A stretch of 64,000 nucleotides of DNA from Acidiphilium sp. Lineage in GTDB: Bacteria > Pseudomonadota > Alphaproteobacteria > Acetobacterales > Acetobacteraceae. Position 1 is the stretch's first letter, and the number at the start of each line of letters is the position of its first letter. The stretch is taken from the NCBI GenBank assembly GCA_028688905.1, contig JAQTXH010000001.1:294056-358055 (forward strand). Direction: 5' to 3'. Made by a program: the position numbers and the translations under genes. Positions 8,949 to 18,397 of the stretch are shown here, in pieces. The notes beneath the pieces were generated by a model. The model was given only the letters and a program-made list of their open reading frames with translations, searched no databases and was not told where the DNA came from.

Positions 8949-9164
8949 GAGGGGGTGCGTTGGGTTCTGGTTGGAGGCAGTGGTGTTAATGATTGAAGGA
9001 CGGTGAGCTTCGCTAGGGCTCTTCCCATACGTACTTTAGTCGGAAAGGAACTTAGCGAGTTGAATTTTATCGACAATTTCGCCCGTGTCGTATAGATCGC
9101 GGTGAAGAGATAGGTCTCAAGTAGGACCCACCCTACAATTTGCTACCTCTTGCTATTTCGTAAC

Positions 9165-10601
9165 CTAAAAACTTTGTTTTATATTACATATCTTGCCGTT
9201 TTCAGCAGAATAGTATGCTTGGAAAAACTCAAAGTCTTGTCGACCAGTTTCGACACATTTCCGCCTTATGATATCGACGATACGTTTCTTTTCTAGGACT
9301 GGCGTCTTTATGCCGAAAATTATCCCCGTTAAATCAGAAAATTGATATGTTAATTTTCTGTCGCTAGGATCTTCGAAGCCGCCTAGGGACGAGTACAAGA
9401 CCAATCGATATTCGTTTTCGTGTTGCCAATCGCTAAGTTTCGTTGCTAAGATTGACTGAAATCTCTTCCAGTATTCGAGTCTCCCCTCCTCGATATTTCT
9501 GAAGGTAGAATCGGAACAGGAACTTCTTTTCCCGTCTTGGCCGTTGTACCAATCGGCGTTGAGAGCCATGACTGAAATGCGACCGATGGACCTGAAAAAA
9601 TCGATCTCAGCGAATCGATCAACGTAGTTTATCTTTAAAAAGTCATGGAACACTTCGCCGTAATGTTTTATTGTTTCTTGCCCGTTCGAACCCCATCCTG
9701 TTATCCTGTTCATCTTGAGACCAGGCTGACCGTTTGATAGCTTATTAGAAAATTTTAGACATGCGCCTTTATGTCCGTCGCCGTAGTTTCCCCACATTGC
9801 GGCGTGATTTGGGTTTGATACAAAGCATGCGGCGTACCATTCGCAAAACAATATCTTTTCCAGACTTTCAACATATTCGGCTGGAAAATCAGCAATCTCG
9901 GTGTGCCAAATCTGATCACGAACATTCGTCGCCGTAAAGTATCGAGACGAAACAAATGCCCGATTTATATGGTCGGCGGCCTCGAATAACAAATTCATCG
10001 ATTTTCGCTCTTGGTCACCGTGGCATCTGATGCTCTCCTGTATAACTCTGAACAGCCCGTTTATTGTCTGGCCTCCAATTAACGTATTTGGATTAAATTT
10101 ATCTACAGAAGCTGTAACGAGTCCTTTCGTAGCGAATACAGAAAATATGCAGTTCGTCGCGGCACCATGCATCCCTCTTAAGTAAAATTTTATTTCTTCC
10201 CGGCGCACTGGGTGTTCGCTGATTGATAATAGTGAGGGCATTTTATCTATTTCACTATCAAAAAACAGTTTGCAGATCTCGTCAAAAGTATTTTTAAATT
10301 CTACAGAAGGATGATTTGTTGAAGATGAGAATATAATATTATTTGCATAATCCGGATGATATGCTTCTCCCATCAGCAATATTAACATGACTTTTCTGGT
10401 AAAACACAGTAAATAGTGGCGAATTAAGTTACGCCATATAATAGCATCGCCGCTCCAGAAGATATCTTTGAAACCCTCCATCGGGTCATTTAGTTCGTTC
10501 GGCGACGCGAAGTAAATTTCTTGTTTTTCCAGTTCTTGCCAACCGTCAAGTAATGCGTGAGTAGAGCGAAAGCGATAAAAGTGTTCGCTATCATTTATCA
10601 T
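9165..10601 (-). CDS. DUF2971-family protein, probably horizontally acquired
   Basis: The 478-residue protein begins with the DUF2971 pattern (HFYRFRS, then EIYFASPNELNDPMEGF at about 28-44). It has the matching central segment HAAMWGNYGDGHKGACLKF and the later ENEYRLVLY block. The function of DUF2971 is not established; such genes are often found in variable parts of genomes. Base composition is clearly lower in GC than all its neighbours and codon use differs, with many A/T-ending codons, so recent transfer is likely. There is no obvious ribosome site. It lies between the metallophosphoesterase and nrdA, with repeat copy C at its upstream edge. Confidence 0.8.
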   Translation of the reverse strand: MINDSEHFYRFRSTHALLDGWQELEKQEIYFASPNELNDPMEGFKDIFWSGDAIIWRNLIRHYLLCFTRKVMLILLMGEAYHPDYANNIIFSSSTNHPSVEFKNTFDEICKLFFDSEIDKMPSLLSISEHPVRREEIKFYLRGMHGAATNCIFSVFATKGLVTASVDKFNPNTLIGGQTINGLFRVIQESIRCHGDQERKSMNLLFEAADHINRAFVSSRYFTATNVRDQIWHTEIADFPAEYVESLEKILFCEWYAACFVSNPNHAAMWGNYGDGHKGACLKFSNKLSNGQPGLKMNRITGWGSNGQETIKHYGEVFHDFLKINYVDRFAEIDFFRSIGRISVMALNADWYNGQDGKRSSCSDSTFRNIEEGRLEYWKRFQSILATKLSDWQHENEYRLVLYSSLGGFEDPSDRKLTYQFSDLTGIIFGIKTPVLEKKRIVDIIRRKCVETGRQDFEFFQAYYSAENGKICNIKQSF

Positions 10602-10670
10602 AATATAGCTCGTATAAACCTGCTTCTAAGGCGAATTTGAGGAGTTTTTTATCAAAATTCTGTTCTCCAT

Positions 10671-10726
10671 AAAGAGGGGTCTGGGGCCTAAGGCCCCAGT
10701 GGGGTCGAGGGGCGAAGCCCTCGCCT
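10671..10726. repeat. Palindromic intergenic repeat, copy C (inverted)
   Basis: An inverted and more diverged copy of the element at 6781 and 8122. The core reads GGGGCCTAAGGCCCC, flanked by GGGGTCT and by GTGGGGTCGAGGG. It ends 3 bp before the nrdA stop codon, so it may also act as the nrdA terminator. It marks the border between the housekeeping gene and the AT-rich DUF2971 gene. Confidence 0.7.
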
Positions 10727-10729
10727 TGC

Positions 10730-12679
10730 TTACTGGCAGGCTAGACATTCTTCGTAATTCGTCGCCGCGGCAACCAGGGGGAGGGGCACGTGGGCGGTGT
10801 CGTTGGCGGCTTCCAAATGGGTGCGGTGTTCGACTTTTTCGCTGATGCTGTCGGCGCGTTGGATTGAGAGGGAGCGGCAGTAGTACAGGGATTTCACGCC
10901 GCGTTTCCAGGCCTGGTAGTGGATTTGGTGGAGGTCGCGCTTGTTCACATCGGCGGCCAAAAACACGTTGATGGACTGGCTTTGGCAGATGTGGGGGGTG
11001 CGGTCGGCGGCGTGTTCGATGATCCAGCGTTGGTCGAGTTCGAAGGCGGTTTTGAAGACGGCTTTTTCGTCGTCGGTCAGGAAGTCGAGGTGTTGGACCG
11101 AGCCTTTGGTGACGGTGATGTTGGACCAGGTTGCGTCATCGTCGCGGCCTTTGGCGGCGAGGAGGATTTGGAGGTGGCGGTTGCGGACGGAGAAGCTGCC
11201 GGAGAGGGTTTTTTGCAGGAAGACGTTGGCGGCGATGGGTTCGATGCCGGGGCTGGAGTTGCCGGCGATGATGGAGATGGAGGCGGTGGGGGCGATTGCC
11301 ATTTTGTTGGAGAAGCGTTCCATGATGCCGTAGTCGGCAGCGTCCGGGCAGGGGCCGCGTTCGTGTGCCAGCGTTTTCGACGCGCGGTCGGCACCGGCGC
11401 GGATGTGTTTGAAGATTTTGATGTTCCACGCCTTGGCCAAGGCAGATTCGAACGGGATGTTCAGGGCCTGAAGGAAGGAATGAAAACCCATGACGCCGAG
11501 GCCGACCGAGCGTTCGCGGGAGGCGGCGTATTTGGCGCGGGACATCGAGGGGGGCGCGCGGTCGATGAAGTCCTGCAACACGTTATCGAGGAAGCGCATG
11601 ACGTCCTCGATGAACTGGGGGTTGTCGTGCCATTCGAGCCAGGTTTCGAGGTTGATCGAGGACAGGCAGCAGACGGCGGTGCGTTGCTTTCCGTGCATGT
11701 CGAGCCCGGTGGGGAGGGTGATTTCCGAGCAGAGGTTGGAGGTTTTGACTTCCAGGCCGGCGAGTTTGTGGTGTTCCGGGCGGGCGTTGTTCACGTGGTC
11801 GGAGAAGATGAGGTAGGGTTCGCCGGTTTCGATCCGGGCGGTGAGGATGCGGACCCAGAGGGCGCGGGCGGCGACGTGGCGGACGTGGGCGCCGTCCTTC
11901 GGTGAGGTGAGGGACCATTGGTCGTCCGCTTCGACCGCGCGCATGAACGCATCCGAGATCAGGATGCCGTGGTGCAGGTTGAGCGCCTTGCGGTTGGGAT
12001 CGCCGCCGGTGGGGCGGCGGATTTCGATGAATTCCTCGATTTCCGGGTGGGAGATCGGGAGGTAGACGGCGGCGCTGCCGCGGCGGAGCGAGCCCTGGCT
12101 GATCGCGAGGGTGAGGCTGTCCATCACCCGGATGAAGGGGACGACGCCGGAGGTTTTGCCGTTCTGGCCGACTTTTTCGCCGATCGAGCGGAGGTTGCCC
12201 CAGTAGGAGCCAATGCCGCCGCCCTTGGAGGCGAGCCAGACGTTTTCGTTCCAGAGATCGACGATGCCTTCGAGGCTATCGGACGCTTCGTTGAGGAAGC
12301 AGGAGATGGGCAGGCCGCGCGCGGTGCCGCCGTTGGAGAGAACGGGGGTCGCGGGCATGAACCAGAGCTTGCTGATGTAGTCGTAGAGGCGCTGGGCGTG
12401 GGCCTGGTCGTCGCCGTAGAAGGAGGCGACGCGGGCGAAGAGGTCCTGATAGGATTCGCCGGGGAGGAGGTAGCGATCATTCAGGGTGGCACGGCCGAAT
12501 TCGGTGAGCAGCGCGTCGCGCGTGCGGTCCACCTTGATCTGGTGGCGGCCCTGAAGCTGGATGTCGGTTTCGAGCAGGGTAGGCTCGAGCAGGGCTTGGT
12601 CGGCACGGGACATGGCGTTCATTGCGGCGGAGACTCCAATCGGTTCGGCAGAGGGTATAACAACATATTGGGAGGGCAT
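10730..12679 (-). CDS. nrdA: Ribonucleoside-diphosphate reductase, alpha (catalytic) subunit
   Basis: Reduces ribonucleoside diphosphates to deoxy forms using the NrdB radical. The 649 residues show the class I catalytic barrel: LWFMPATPVLSNGGT, the SNLCSEI cysteine, the MGFHSFLQ segment, PTASISIIAGNSSPGIEP, and the C-terminal redox pair in ECLACQ. No N-terminal ATP-cone is evident; the N-terminus is short. The longest frame starts at 12679, but residue 20 (ATG at 12622) is a credible alternative. The first 19 codons cover an NrdR-like palindrome and no ribosome site precedes 12679. Confidence 0.94.
   Translation of the reverse strand: MPSQYVVIPSAEPIGVSAAMNAMSRADQALLEPTLLETDIQLQGRHQIKVDRTRDALLTEFGRATLNDRYLLPGESYQDLFARVASFYGDDQAHAQRLYDYISKLWFMPATPVLSNGGTARGLPISCFLNEASDSLEGIVDLWNENVWLASKGGGIGSYWGNLRSIGEKVGQNGKTSGVVPFIRVMDSLTLAISQGSLRRGSAAVYLPISHPEIEEFIEIRRPTGGDPNRKALNLHHGILISDAFMRAVEADDQWSLTSPKDGAHVRHVAARALWVRILTARIETGEPYLIFSDHVNNARPEHHKLAGLEVKTSNLCSEITLPTGLDMHGKQRTAVCCLSSINLETWLEWHDNPQFIEDVMRFLDNVLQDFIDRAPPSMSRAKYAASRERSVGLGVMGFHSFLQALNIPFESALAKAWNIKIFKHIRAGADRASKTLAHERGPCPDAADYGIMERFSNKMAIAPTASISIIAGNSSPGIEPIAANVFLQKTLSGSFSVRNRHLQILLAAKGRDDDATWSNITVTKGSVQHLDFLTDDEKAVFKTAFELDQRWIIEHAADRTPHICQSQSINVFLAADVNKRDLHQIHYQAWKRGVKSLYYCRSLSIQRADSISEKVEHRTHLEAANDTAHVPLPLVAAATNYEECLACQ
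12658..12673. promoter_or_regulatory. Possible NrdR box at the nrdA start
   Basis: On the minus strand the 16 bases read TCCCAATATGTTGTTA. Compared with the published NrdR consensus ACACWATATATWGTGT, 11 of 16 positions agree. Boxes normally occur in pairs and no second good copy was found here. It lies at the 5' end of nrdA, the expected place if the gene starts at 12622. A weaker relative (10 of 16) occurs at 6916-6931, upstream of nrdB. Confidence 0.3.
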
Positions 12680-12804
12680 CGCGCAATGACCACTAGATCA
12701 AGTTTTGACAGAAAAATCACTTGCACCGAGTCGGGGGGTGCGGTGGGCGGTGTTCGTTGTTTGTTCTTATCGCTTGTGGGGGTGGAAGGCAAGGTTAAGG
12801 GAAG

Positions 12805-12828
12805 GCTTCTTTTTTGGAAAAAAGAAGC
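12805..12828. repeat. A/T-rich perfect hairpin, copy 1 of a dispersed family
   Basis: An 11-bp perfect inverted repeat (GCTTCTTTTTT, two bases, then its complement), followed by CAAAAAACTTTTTTTG. The same layout in inverse orientation occurs at 13161-13195 and 42861-42896. Here it lies upstream of nrdA, not behind an intact gene, so it is probably a dispersed repeat and not a dedicated terminator. Confidence 0.65.
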
Positions 12829-12932
12829 AAAAAACTTTTTTTGACTCTGGTGTGGCGGCTTTGGCGCGTTGATGGAGCACTCTGACGGTTGGTTGCCGTT
12901 GTGTCCGAACCGTGTTACTGCACTTTGGTCGG

Positions 12933-13088
12933 ATGCATCGCTTCCTTGGTGGATTTGCTGGCGGGTATGTGATGGATCATGCGGTCGGCAGACGGATCAG
13001 GGATCATCGCGATATCGATGTGCCGGTCCTGCGGCGTGACGAGGCCTTGGTGCGGTGCGCGCTGGCGGGATGGATTGCTTCGTCGTAA
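12933..13088 (+). pseudogene. Remnant of a nucleotidyltransferase (aminoglycoside adenylyltransferase-like)
   Basis: A plus-strand frame of 51 codons reads FAGGYVMDHAVGRRIRDHRD, then IDVPVLRRDEALV. This closely follows the core of ANT(2'')/DUF-type nucleotidyltransferases, in which a GG(Y/W)AID...GR..R.H.DID...RRD pattern carries the metal-binding aspartates. In-frame codons continue a little upstream without a start, and the frame stops soon after the motif. Only the catalytic core is left of a protein usually 170 or more residues long. It is bracketed by the two inverted A/T hairpins at 12805 and 13174. The rest of the 12680-13207 interval shows no gene. Confidence 0.5.
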
Positions 13089-13160
13089 GGACTCCTTGCA
13101 ATGACTTGGGTAGGGTTGAGGTTGGGTCGGTGTCGGTGACATCACCAGTGGCTCAACTAA

Positions 13161-13195
13161 CAAAAATTTTTTGGTTCTTTTTTATAAAAAAGAAC
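13161..13195 (-). terminator. A/T-rich hairpin behind the aspartate aminotransferase gene
   Basis: A 10-bp perfect inverted repeat (GTTCTTTTTT, AT, complement) at 13174-13195 with CAAAAATTTTTTGG beside it. It begins 13 bases past the aminotransferase stop on the minus strand, so it is placed as a terminator. It is the same family as the element at 12805 and matches the one behind the other aminotransferase gene (42874-42896). Confidence 0.55.
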
Positions 13196-13207
13196 TGCTT
13201 ACCCGCC

Positions 13208-14437
<1,230 letters not shown>

Positions 14438-14535
14438 TTAACCGTAAACGGATGGGTTGAATATGGCGCATATGCAACATCTGACGTGCGGGTCTTGCCG
14501 AGCGGAGCGCAAACCCATATCAGAGCGGCACGGAT

Positions 14536-14610
14536 TGGGGTGTAGCCAAGCGGTAAGGCAGTGGATTTTGATTCCACCATGCGGAGGTTCGAATCCTCCC
14601 TCCCCAGCCA
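14536..14610 (+). tRNA. tRNA-Gln, anticodon TTG
   Basis: The 75 bases fold as a full cloverleaf: acceptor TGGGGTG/CTCCCCA, D-arm GCCAAGCGGTAAGGC, anticodon stem GTGGA/TCCAC with loop TTTTGAT giving anticodon TTG (reads CAA), T-arm GGAGG-TTCGAAT-CCTCC, and encoded CCA. The T1-A72 pair and G73 are glutamine identity marks. Pair 6-67 is a T-T mismatch in the acceptor stem. It lies between the aminotransferase gene and the convergent DUF4175 gene. Confidence 0.95.
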
Positions 14611-14619
14611 GGTTTCCGC

Positions 14620-16929
14620 TCAAAAATCACTCCCCAGCAGCCGGTGATAATAGTCGTGCGCGGGCGGCGGCAGATCGGGTTCGGCATCGCGCCGGATGAG
14701 TTCGTCCTGAATTTTTCGTGCATCCGAGTTCGCGCCGGCACGACCGAGGGTGATGACGCTGCGGTTCTGGTTGCCGAATTCGCCATGGCCGCCCGAGGCA
14801 CGTTGGCCAAGACCGGAGGGACCACCGCCGGTCCCATGGCCAAGCCGCATCGCTTGGAGCGAGGCCTGGGCCTGTTGCAGGGCGGCGATGGCGGCGCGCT
14901 CGGCGGGAACCGCACCGGGGCGATCACCCATTTGCAGCGCCGCCCGCGCGGACTGCATGGCGTGCTGACCTTGGCCGAGGGAGGGCGAGTTTGGCAATCC
15001 AGCCTGTGCCATCGCCTCGGCGGCGGCTTGCAATTGCCGTTCGAGACCTTGCTGTTGCTGCGCGAGGGCCTGGCTTTGCGGATTGGGTGGCTGCCCGGCT
15101 TGATTACCCATTTGCGGTGGGGCGTTTTGTTGGGCCGTGCGGTCCATCAAGCTGGACTCCTGGCGCATCAGCTTGGATAGAGCGCCGGAGGCCTGCTGCG
15201 CGGCTTGCTGCCTGGCTTGCTGGGTGGCGGACATTGCTTTGGCATTCTGCAACTGGCGCAGCATGGCGCGGAGTTTGGCAAAATCGCGCTGGGCCTGGGC
15301 GGTATCGCCGGCGGCGGCTTCATCGGCGATGTGCTGGGCCAGCCGACTGATTGCCGACATCTGCATCATCTGGGCGTTGGTCGGAGCTTTCTGGCCTTGG
15401 GCGGCGAGATGCGCCTGCGATGCGGCGTTCAACTGGGCAAGGAGTTTTTGCAACTGCATCGCGCTGGGCGATTTGCCGGCGAGCGCCTTGTTGAGGGCTT
15501 GTTCCAGGGCGTGCCGGGCGTCGGCAAGCCGCTGGGCGGCATGGAAGGCAGCGCCTTGTTCGGCCCGTTGCACCAGGGTCCAGAGTTTGGCTTCCGGGTC
15601 CGCGGCGGGCGGGGCGTTGGCGGCAAAATCAGCGGCGAATTTCGTGAGATCGCGTTTGGTGTCTGGTGTAATCGGGCCGGGTGGCGCTTTGGCGATGGCG
15701 GTCAGGCTGATGGCCAGCGCGGGGCGAACTTGTGGGGTAAGGGCGAGGCTGCGGCGGATCGCTTCAAGCGCCTGGGCGGTTTTGTTGTGCAGGATCGGTG
15801 CGGGCAGGATCACGCTGGCGGCGGCGGAGTGGCCGGTCAGGCTGGCCTTGTTGGTCGCGACCAGATCGGTCGTGACCGTCATGCCGGCGTAGGGGCTGGA
15901 GAGCAGATCGAGCAAGGCATCGCCATGGGTGGGATTTTCATGGGGTGCGCTGGCGGCGTCGGGCTGCGCGCCGGGCGCGGCGAGCGGGCGGAATTGCAGG
16001 ACGAGGTGGGTCAAGCCGTAGGGGCTGACGGCTCGCCAGGAGAAATTGGTGCGTTTGCCGTCGGGATCGGGTGTCGGCGGCGCGGTGAAGCTGATTTGCG
16101 GCGGTGCCGGGACGGCGATGACCAGATGGTAACGCGCGATCCGGTGCCAGAACGGACCGATGGTGATGGTGGTGGGGACGGCGAGGGTTTTGGTGGTGCG
16201 GTAACTACCGGTGGCGATAGTGGTGAAGCTGAGGGTATGGTTGCCGATCCAGGCGGCAGGTGCGGCGGAGCCGGCTCCAGTGAGGATGACCGACACCGAT
16301 GAACCGGTCAGGGCTTGGATCGGTTTGGCACCCGGTTCGATCAGGCGCGGGGCTTCGCCGGTCCAGCGCGGCGGGGTGATCCAGGCTTGGGCCGTGATCC
16401 CGCTGGGGGCGAACAGGTGGGGCAAGGTGAGGCTGGCGGCGAGGCGGGAGCCGGCGTTGCCGCCGGCGGCGATCCAGGCGGCGATCAGGGCGAGCAGTAG
16501 CAGGGCGCGCAGCGCGAACGGATCGTGCGCTGCCAGATCGGGCGACGGGCGGCCGATACGGGCGGATTGGATGGCGGCGTCGATCCGGGTCCGGTGTGCC
16601 TGCCAGAGTGGATTGCCGCCCGCTTCGATCAGGGCGGGGTGATCCTCATAGGCAGTGATTGGGCGATGCGGCAGGCGGGAATCGTGTTCGATCCGGCGGT
16701 CGATCGCAGCGGACTCGGGTGTGGTGAAGCTTCGGCGGGCGTGGAGCGTGGCGGCGATCAGGGCGATTGCGGCGATCAGGTCGGTTTGCCAGCCGCCGGC
16801 ACCGAGCAGGGTGGCGATCAGGAACAGGGCGACGACGCCAAGCGGGAGTAGCGCGGCAACGGTGAGCGCCTCGAGGATCAGCACGATCCGCGCCCGGCGG
16901 CGCAGATGAGCCAGACGCGTACCGATCAT
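14620..16929 (-). CDS. DUF4175 / TIGR02302-family membrane protein
   Basis: The 769-residue protein is of the kind usually annotated DUF4175 in alphaproteobacteria. Two hydrophobic segments lie in the first 65 residues and another near 145, followed by a large presumably periplasmic region. The C-terminal third (from about 480) is rich in Ala, Gln and Met with long helices (for example TQQARQQAAQQASGAL), suggesting coiled coil. Function is unknown; the family commonly sits next to lysA, as here, where the start overlaps the lysA stop by ATGA. It therefore probably shares the argH-lptM-lysA transcript. Confidence 0.8.
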   Translation of the reverse strand: MIGTRLAHLRRRARIVLILEALTVAALLPLGVVALFLIATLLGAGGWQTDLIAAIALIAATLHARRSFTTPESAAIDRRIEHDSRLPHRPITAYEDHPALIEAGGNPLWQAHRTRIDAAIQSARIGRPSPDLAAHDPFALRALLLLALIAAWIAAGGNAGSRLAASLTLPHLFAPSGITAQAWITPPRWTGEAPRLIEPGAKPIQALTGSSVSVILTGAGSAAPAAWIGNHTLSFTTIATGSYRTTKTLAVPTTITIGPFWHRIARYHLVIAVPAPPQISFTAPPTPDPDGKRTNFSWRAVSPYGLTHLVLQFRPLAAPGAQPDAASAPHENPTHGDALLDLLSSPYAGMTVTTDLVATNKASLTGHSAAASVILPAPILHNKTAQALEAIRRSLALTPQVRPALAISLTAIAKAPPGPITPDTKRDLTKFAADFAANAPPAADPEAKLWTLVQRAEQGAAFHAAQRLADARHALEQALNKALAGKSPSAMQLQKLLAQLNAASQAHLAAQGQKAPTNAQMMQMSAISRLAQHIADEAAAGDTAQAQRDFAKLRAMLRQLQNAKAMSATQQARQQAAQQASGALSKLMRQESSLMDRTAQQNAPPQMGNQAGQPPNPQSQALAQQQQGLERQLQAAAEAMAQAGLPNSPSLGQGQHAMQSARAALQMGDRPGAVPAERAAIAALQQAQASLQAMRLGHGTGGGPSGLGQRASGGHGEFGNQNRSVITLGRAGANSDARKIQDELIRRDAEPDLPPPAHDYYHRLLGSDF

Positions 16930-18278
16930 GGGTTCGGGACGATCTCGTCGCGCCAGAGTTGTTCGATGGTTTGCCGCATTCTGATCAGATGGGGCTGGCC
17001 GCGATCGATCAAGACCTGGGCTGCGAGCGGACGTCCATTATAGGTGCTGCTCATCGCGGCACCGTAGGCCCCGGCATCGAGGATCGCGACCAGCACGCCG
17101 GGGGTGAGGGCGGGCAGATCGTAGGTGCCGAAGCGATCGCTGCTTTCGCAGACCGGGCCGACGATTTCGGTGGACTGGGCGGGCTGGGTGGCATCGATCG
17201 CGCTGACCGGCACGATGCCGTGGGTGGCCTCGTACAGCGCGGGGCGCAGCAGATCGTTCATCCCGGCGTCCAGAATGGTGAAGTTTGCCGCTTCGGTGTG
17301 TTTGGTCAGAGTGACCCGCGCGAGCAACAAGCCGGCGGGGCCGGCGAGCCAGCGGCCGGGTTCGATGATCAGGTCGAGCGGTCTGTCCGCCAGAATGCGC
17401 CGCACCATCGCGGTATACGCCGGCAGCGGGAAGCCGGTACCGTCGTCATAAGGGATGCCGAAGCCGCCGCCGAGGTCGAAGCGGGTGACTGGATGGCCTT
17501 CGGCGTTGAGGGCGTCGATAAGGGTCAGAACGCGGCTGTAGGCGGCCTCGAACAGGGCGGGGCTGAAAATCTGGCTGCCGATATGGGTGGAAAACCCGAC
17601 CGGTTCGATCCCCGGCAGGGTAGCGGCGTGGCGATACAGGGGGCCGGCGTCACGCAGCAAAATACCGAATTTATCGGTGGCGCGGCCGGTGCTGATTTTG
17701 TCGTGGCCGCCGGCCGCGACGTCCGGATTGATCCGGAGCGCGACCGGTGCGGTGCGGTTCCGGGCACGGGCGATGGCCGAAATGGCCGCGAGTTCCTCGA
17801 CACTTTCAACGTTGATCTGGCCAATGCCGGCTTCGATGGCGTGGCTGATTTCATCGGTGCGTTTGCCGACGCCGGAAAAAACCATGGCGCTGGGGGCAAT
17901 GCCGGCGGCGGCGGCGCGGGCGAATTCCCCGGCGCTGGTGACATCCGCGCCGGCACCGGATTGGCGCAGCAGGGTCAGGATGGCGAGATGGTCGTTGGCT
18001 TTGATGGCATAGCGAATCGCGGGGGACAGGCCGACCTTGCTGAAGGTCGATTGCAGCAAGTTCAGCCTGTCGCGGAGTATTGTTCCGCAATAAACCCAGG
18101 TTGGCGTGCCATGGGCGGTGGCGATGGCGGCGAGCGGGATATCATCGAAGCACAGCCCGTCCATCGCGTGCCAGGCGAGGTTGGGGCGGCCGGCGATCAG
18201 GCGGTGCCAGGGCTGGTCGCGGTCGAGCACTGGACTAGAGTGCCGCGATTCGCGCGCGATGATGGGCCTGTCGTTCAT
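16926..18278 (-). CDS. lysA: Diaminopimelate decarboxylase
   Basis: Last step of lysine synthesis: converts meso-diaminopimelate to lysine with PLP. The 450 residues begin at the ATG overlapping the lptM stop; the frame is open further but that part is the shadow of lptM and argH. The PLP lysine is in YAIKANDH near residue 83. Other family marks are DVTSAGEFARA, the glycine loop LGGGFGIPYD, EPGRWLAGPAG and, towards the C-terminus, VCESSDRFG with the active-site cysteine, then DAGAYGAAMSSTYNGR. Gene order argH-lptM-lysA is the classic proteobacterial arrangement. Confidence 0.95.
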   Translation of the reverse strand: MNDRPIIARESRHSSPVLDRDQPWHRLIAGRPNLAWHAMDGLCFDDIPLAAIATAHGTPTWVYCGTILRDRLNLLQSTFSKVGLSPAIRYAIKANDHLAILTLLRQSGAGADVTSAGEFARAAAAGIAPSAMVFSGVGKRTDEISHAIEAGIGQINVESVEELAAISAIARARNRTAPVALRINPDVAAGGHDKISTGRATDKFGILLRDAGPLYRHAATLPGIEPVGFSTHIGSQIFSPALFEAAYSRVLTLIDALNAEGHPVTRFDLGGGFGIPYDDGTGFPLPAYTAMVRRILADRPLDLIIEPGRWLAGPAGLLLARVTLTKHTEAANFTILDAGMNDLLRPALYEATHGIVPVSAIDATQPAQSTEIVGPVCESSDRFGTYDLPALTPGVLVAILDAGAYGAAMSSTYNGRPLAAQVLIDRGQPHLIRMRQTIEQLWRDEIVPNP

Positions 18279-18397
18279 TGCGACGGATATTGGTGCGGAT
18301 AGGTGATGGCACTCGCCGGGCCGGGTGGCGAGGGGCTGCCGGCGCGGCCACAGGCGGCGAGGGCGGCGCAGGCGAGGATCAGGATCAGGTATTTCAT
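18275..18397 (-). CDS. lptM: Small lipoprotein of the LptM (YifL) type
   Basis: A 40-residue lipoprotein precursor: [16 protein letters not shown], lipobox LAAC, then a short proline- and serine-rich tail ending in YPHQYPSQ. In Escherichia coli LptM helps mature the LptD/LptE lipopolysaccharide translocon at the outer membrane. Homologues of this size stand between argH and lysA in many Proteobacteria, and here the gene overlaps both by ATGA. Identification rests on size, lipobox and position, since the mature part is short and poorly conserved. Confidence 0.85.
   Translation of the reverse strand: MKYLILILACAALAACGRAGSPSPPGPASAITYPHQYPSQ

Noticed and set aside
12915..13163. Minus-strand 82-codon frame
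   Set aside because: Proline/serine-rich, no start signal, and lies over the nucleotidyltransferase remnant, whose plus-strand frame gives a recognisable motif.
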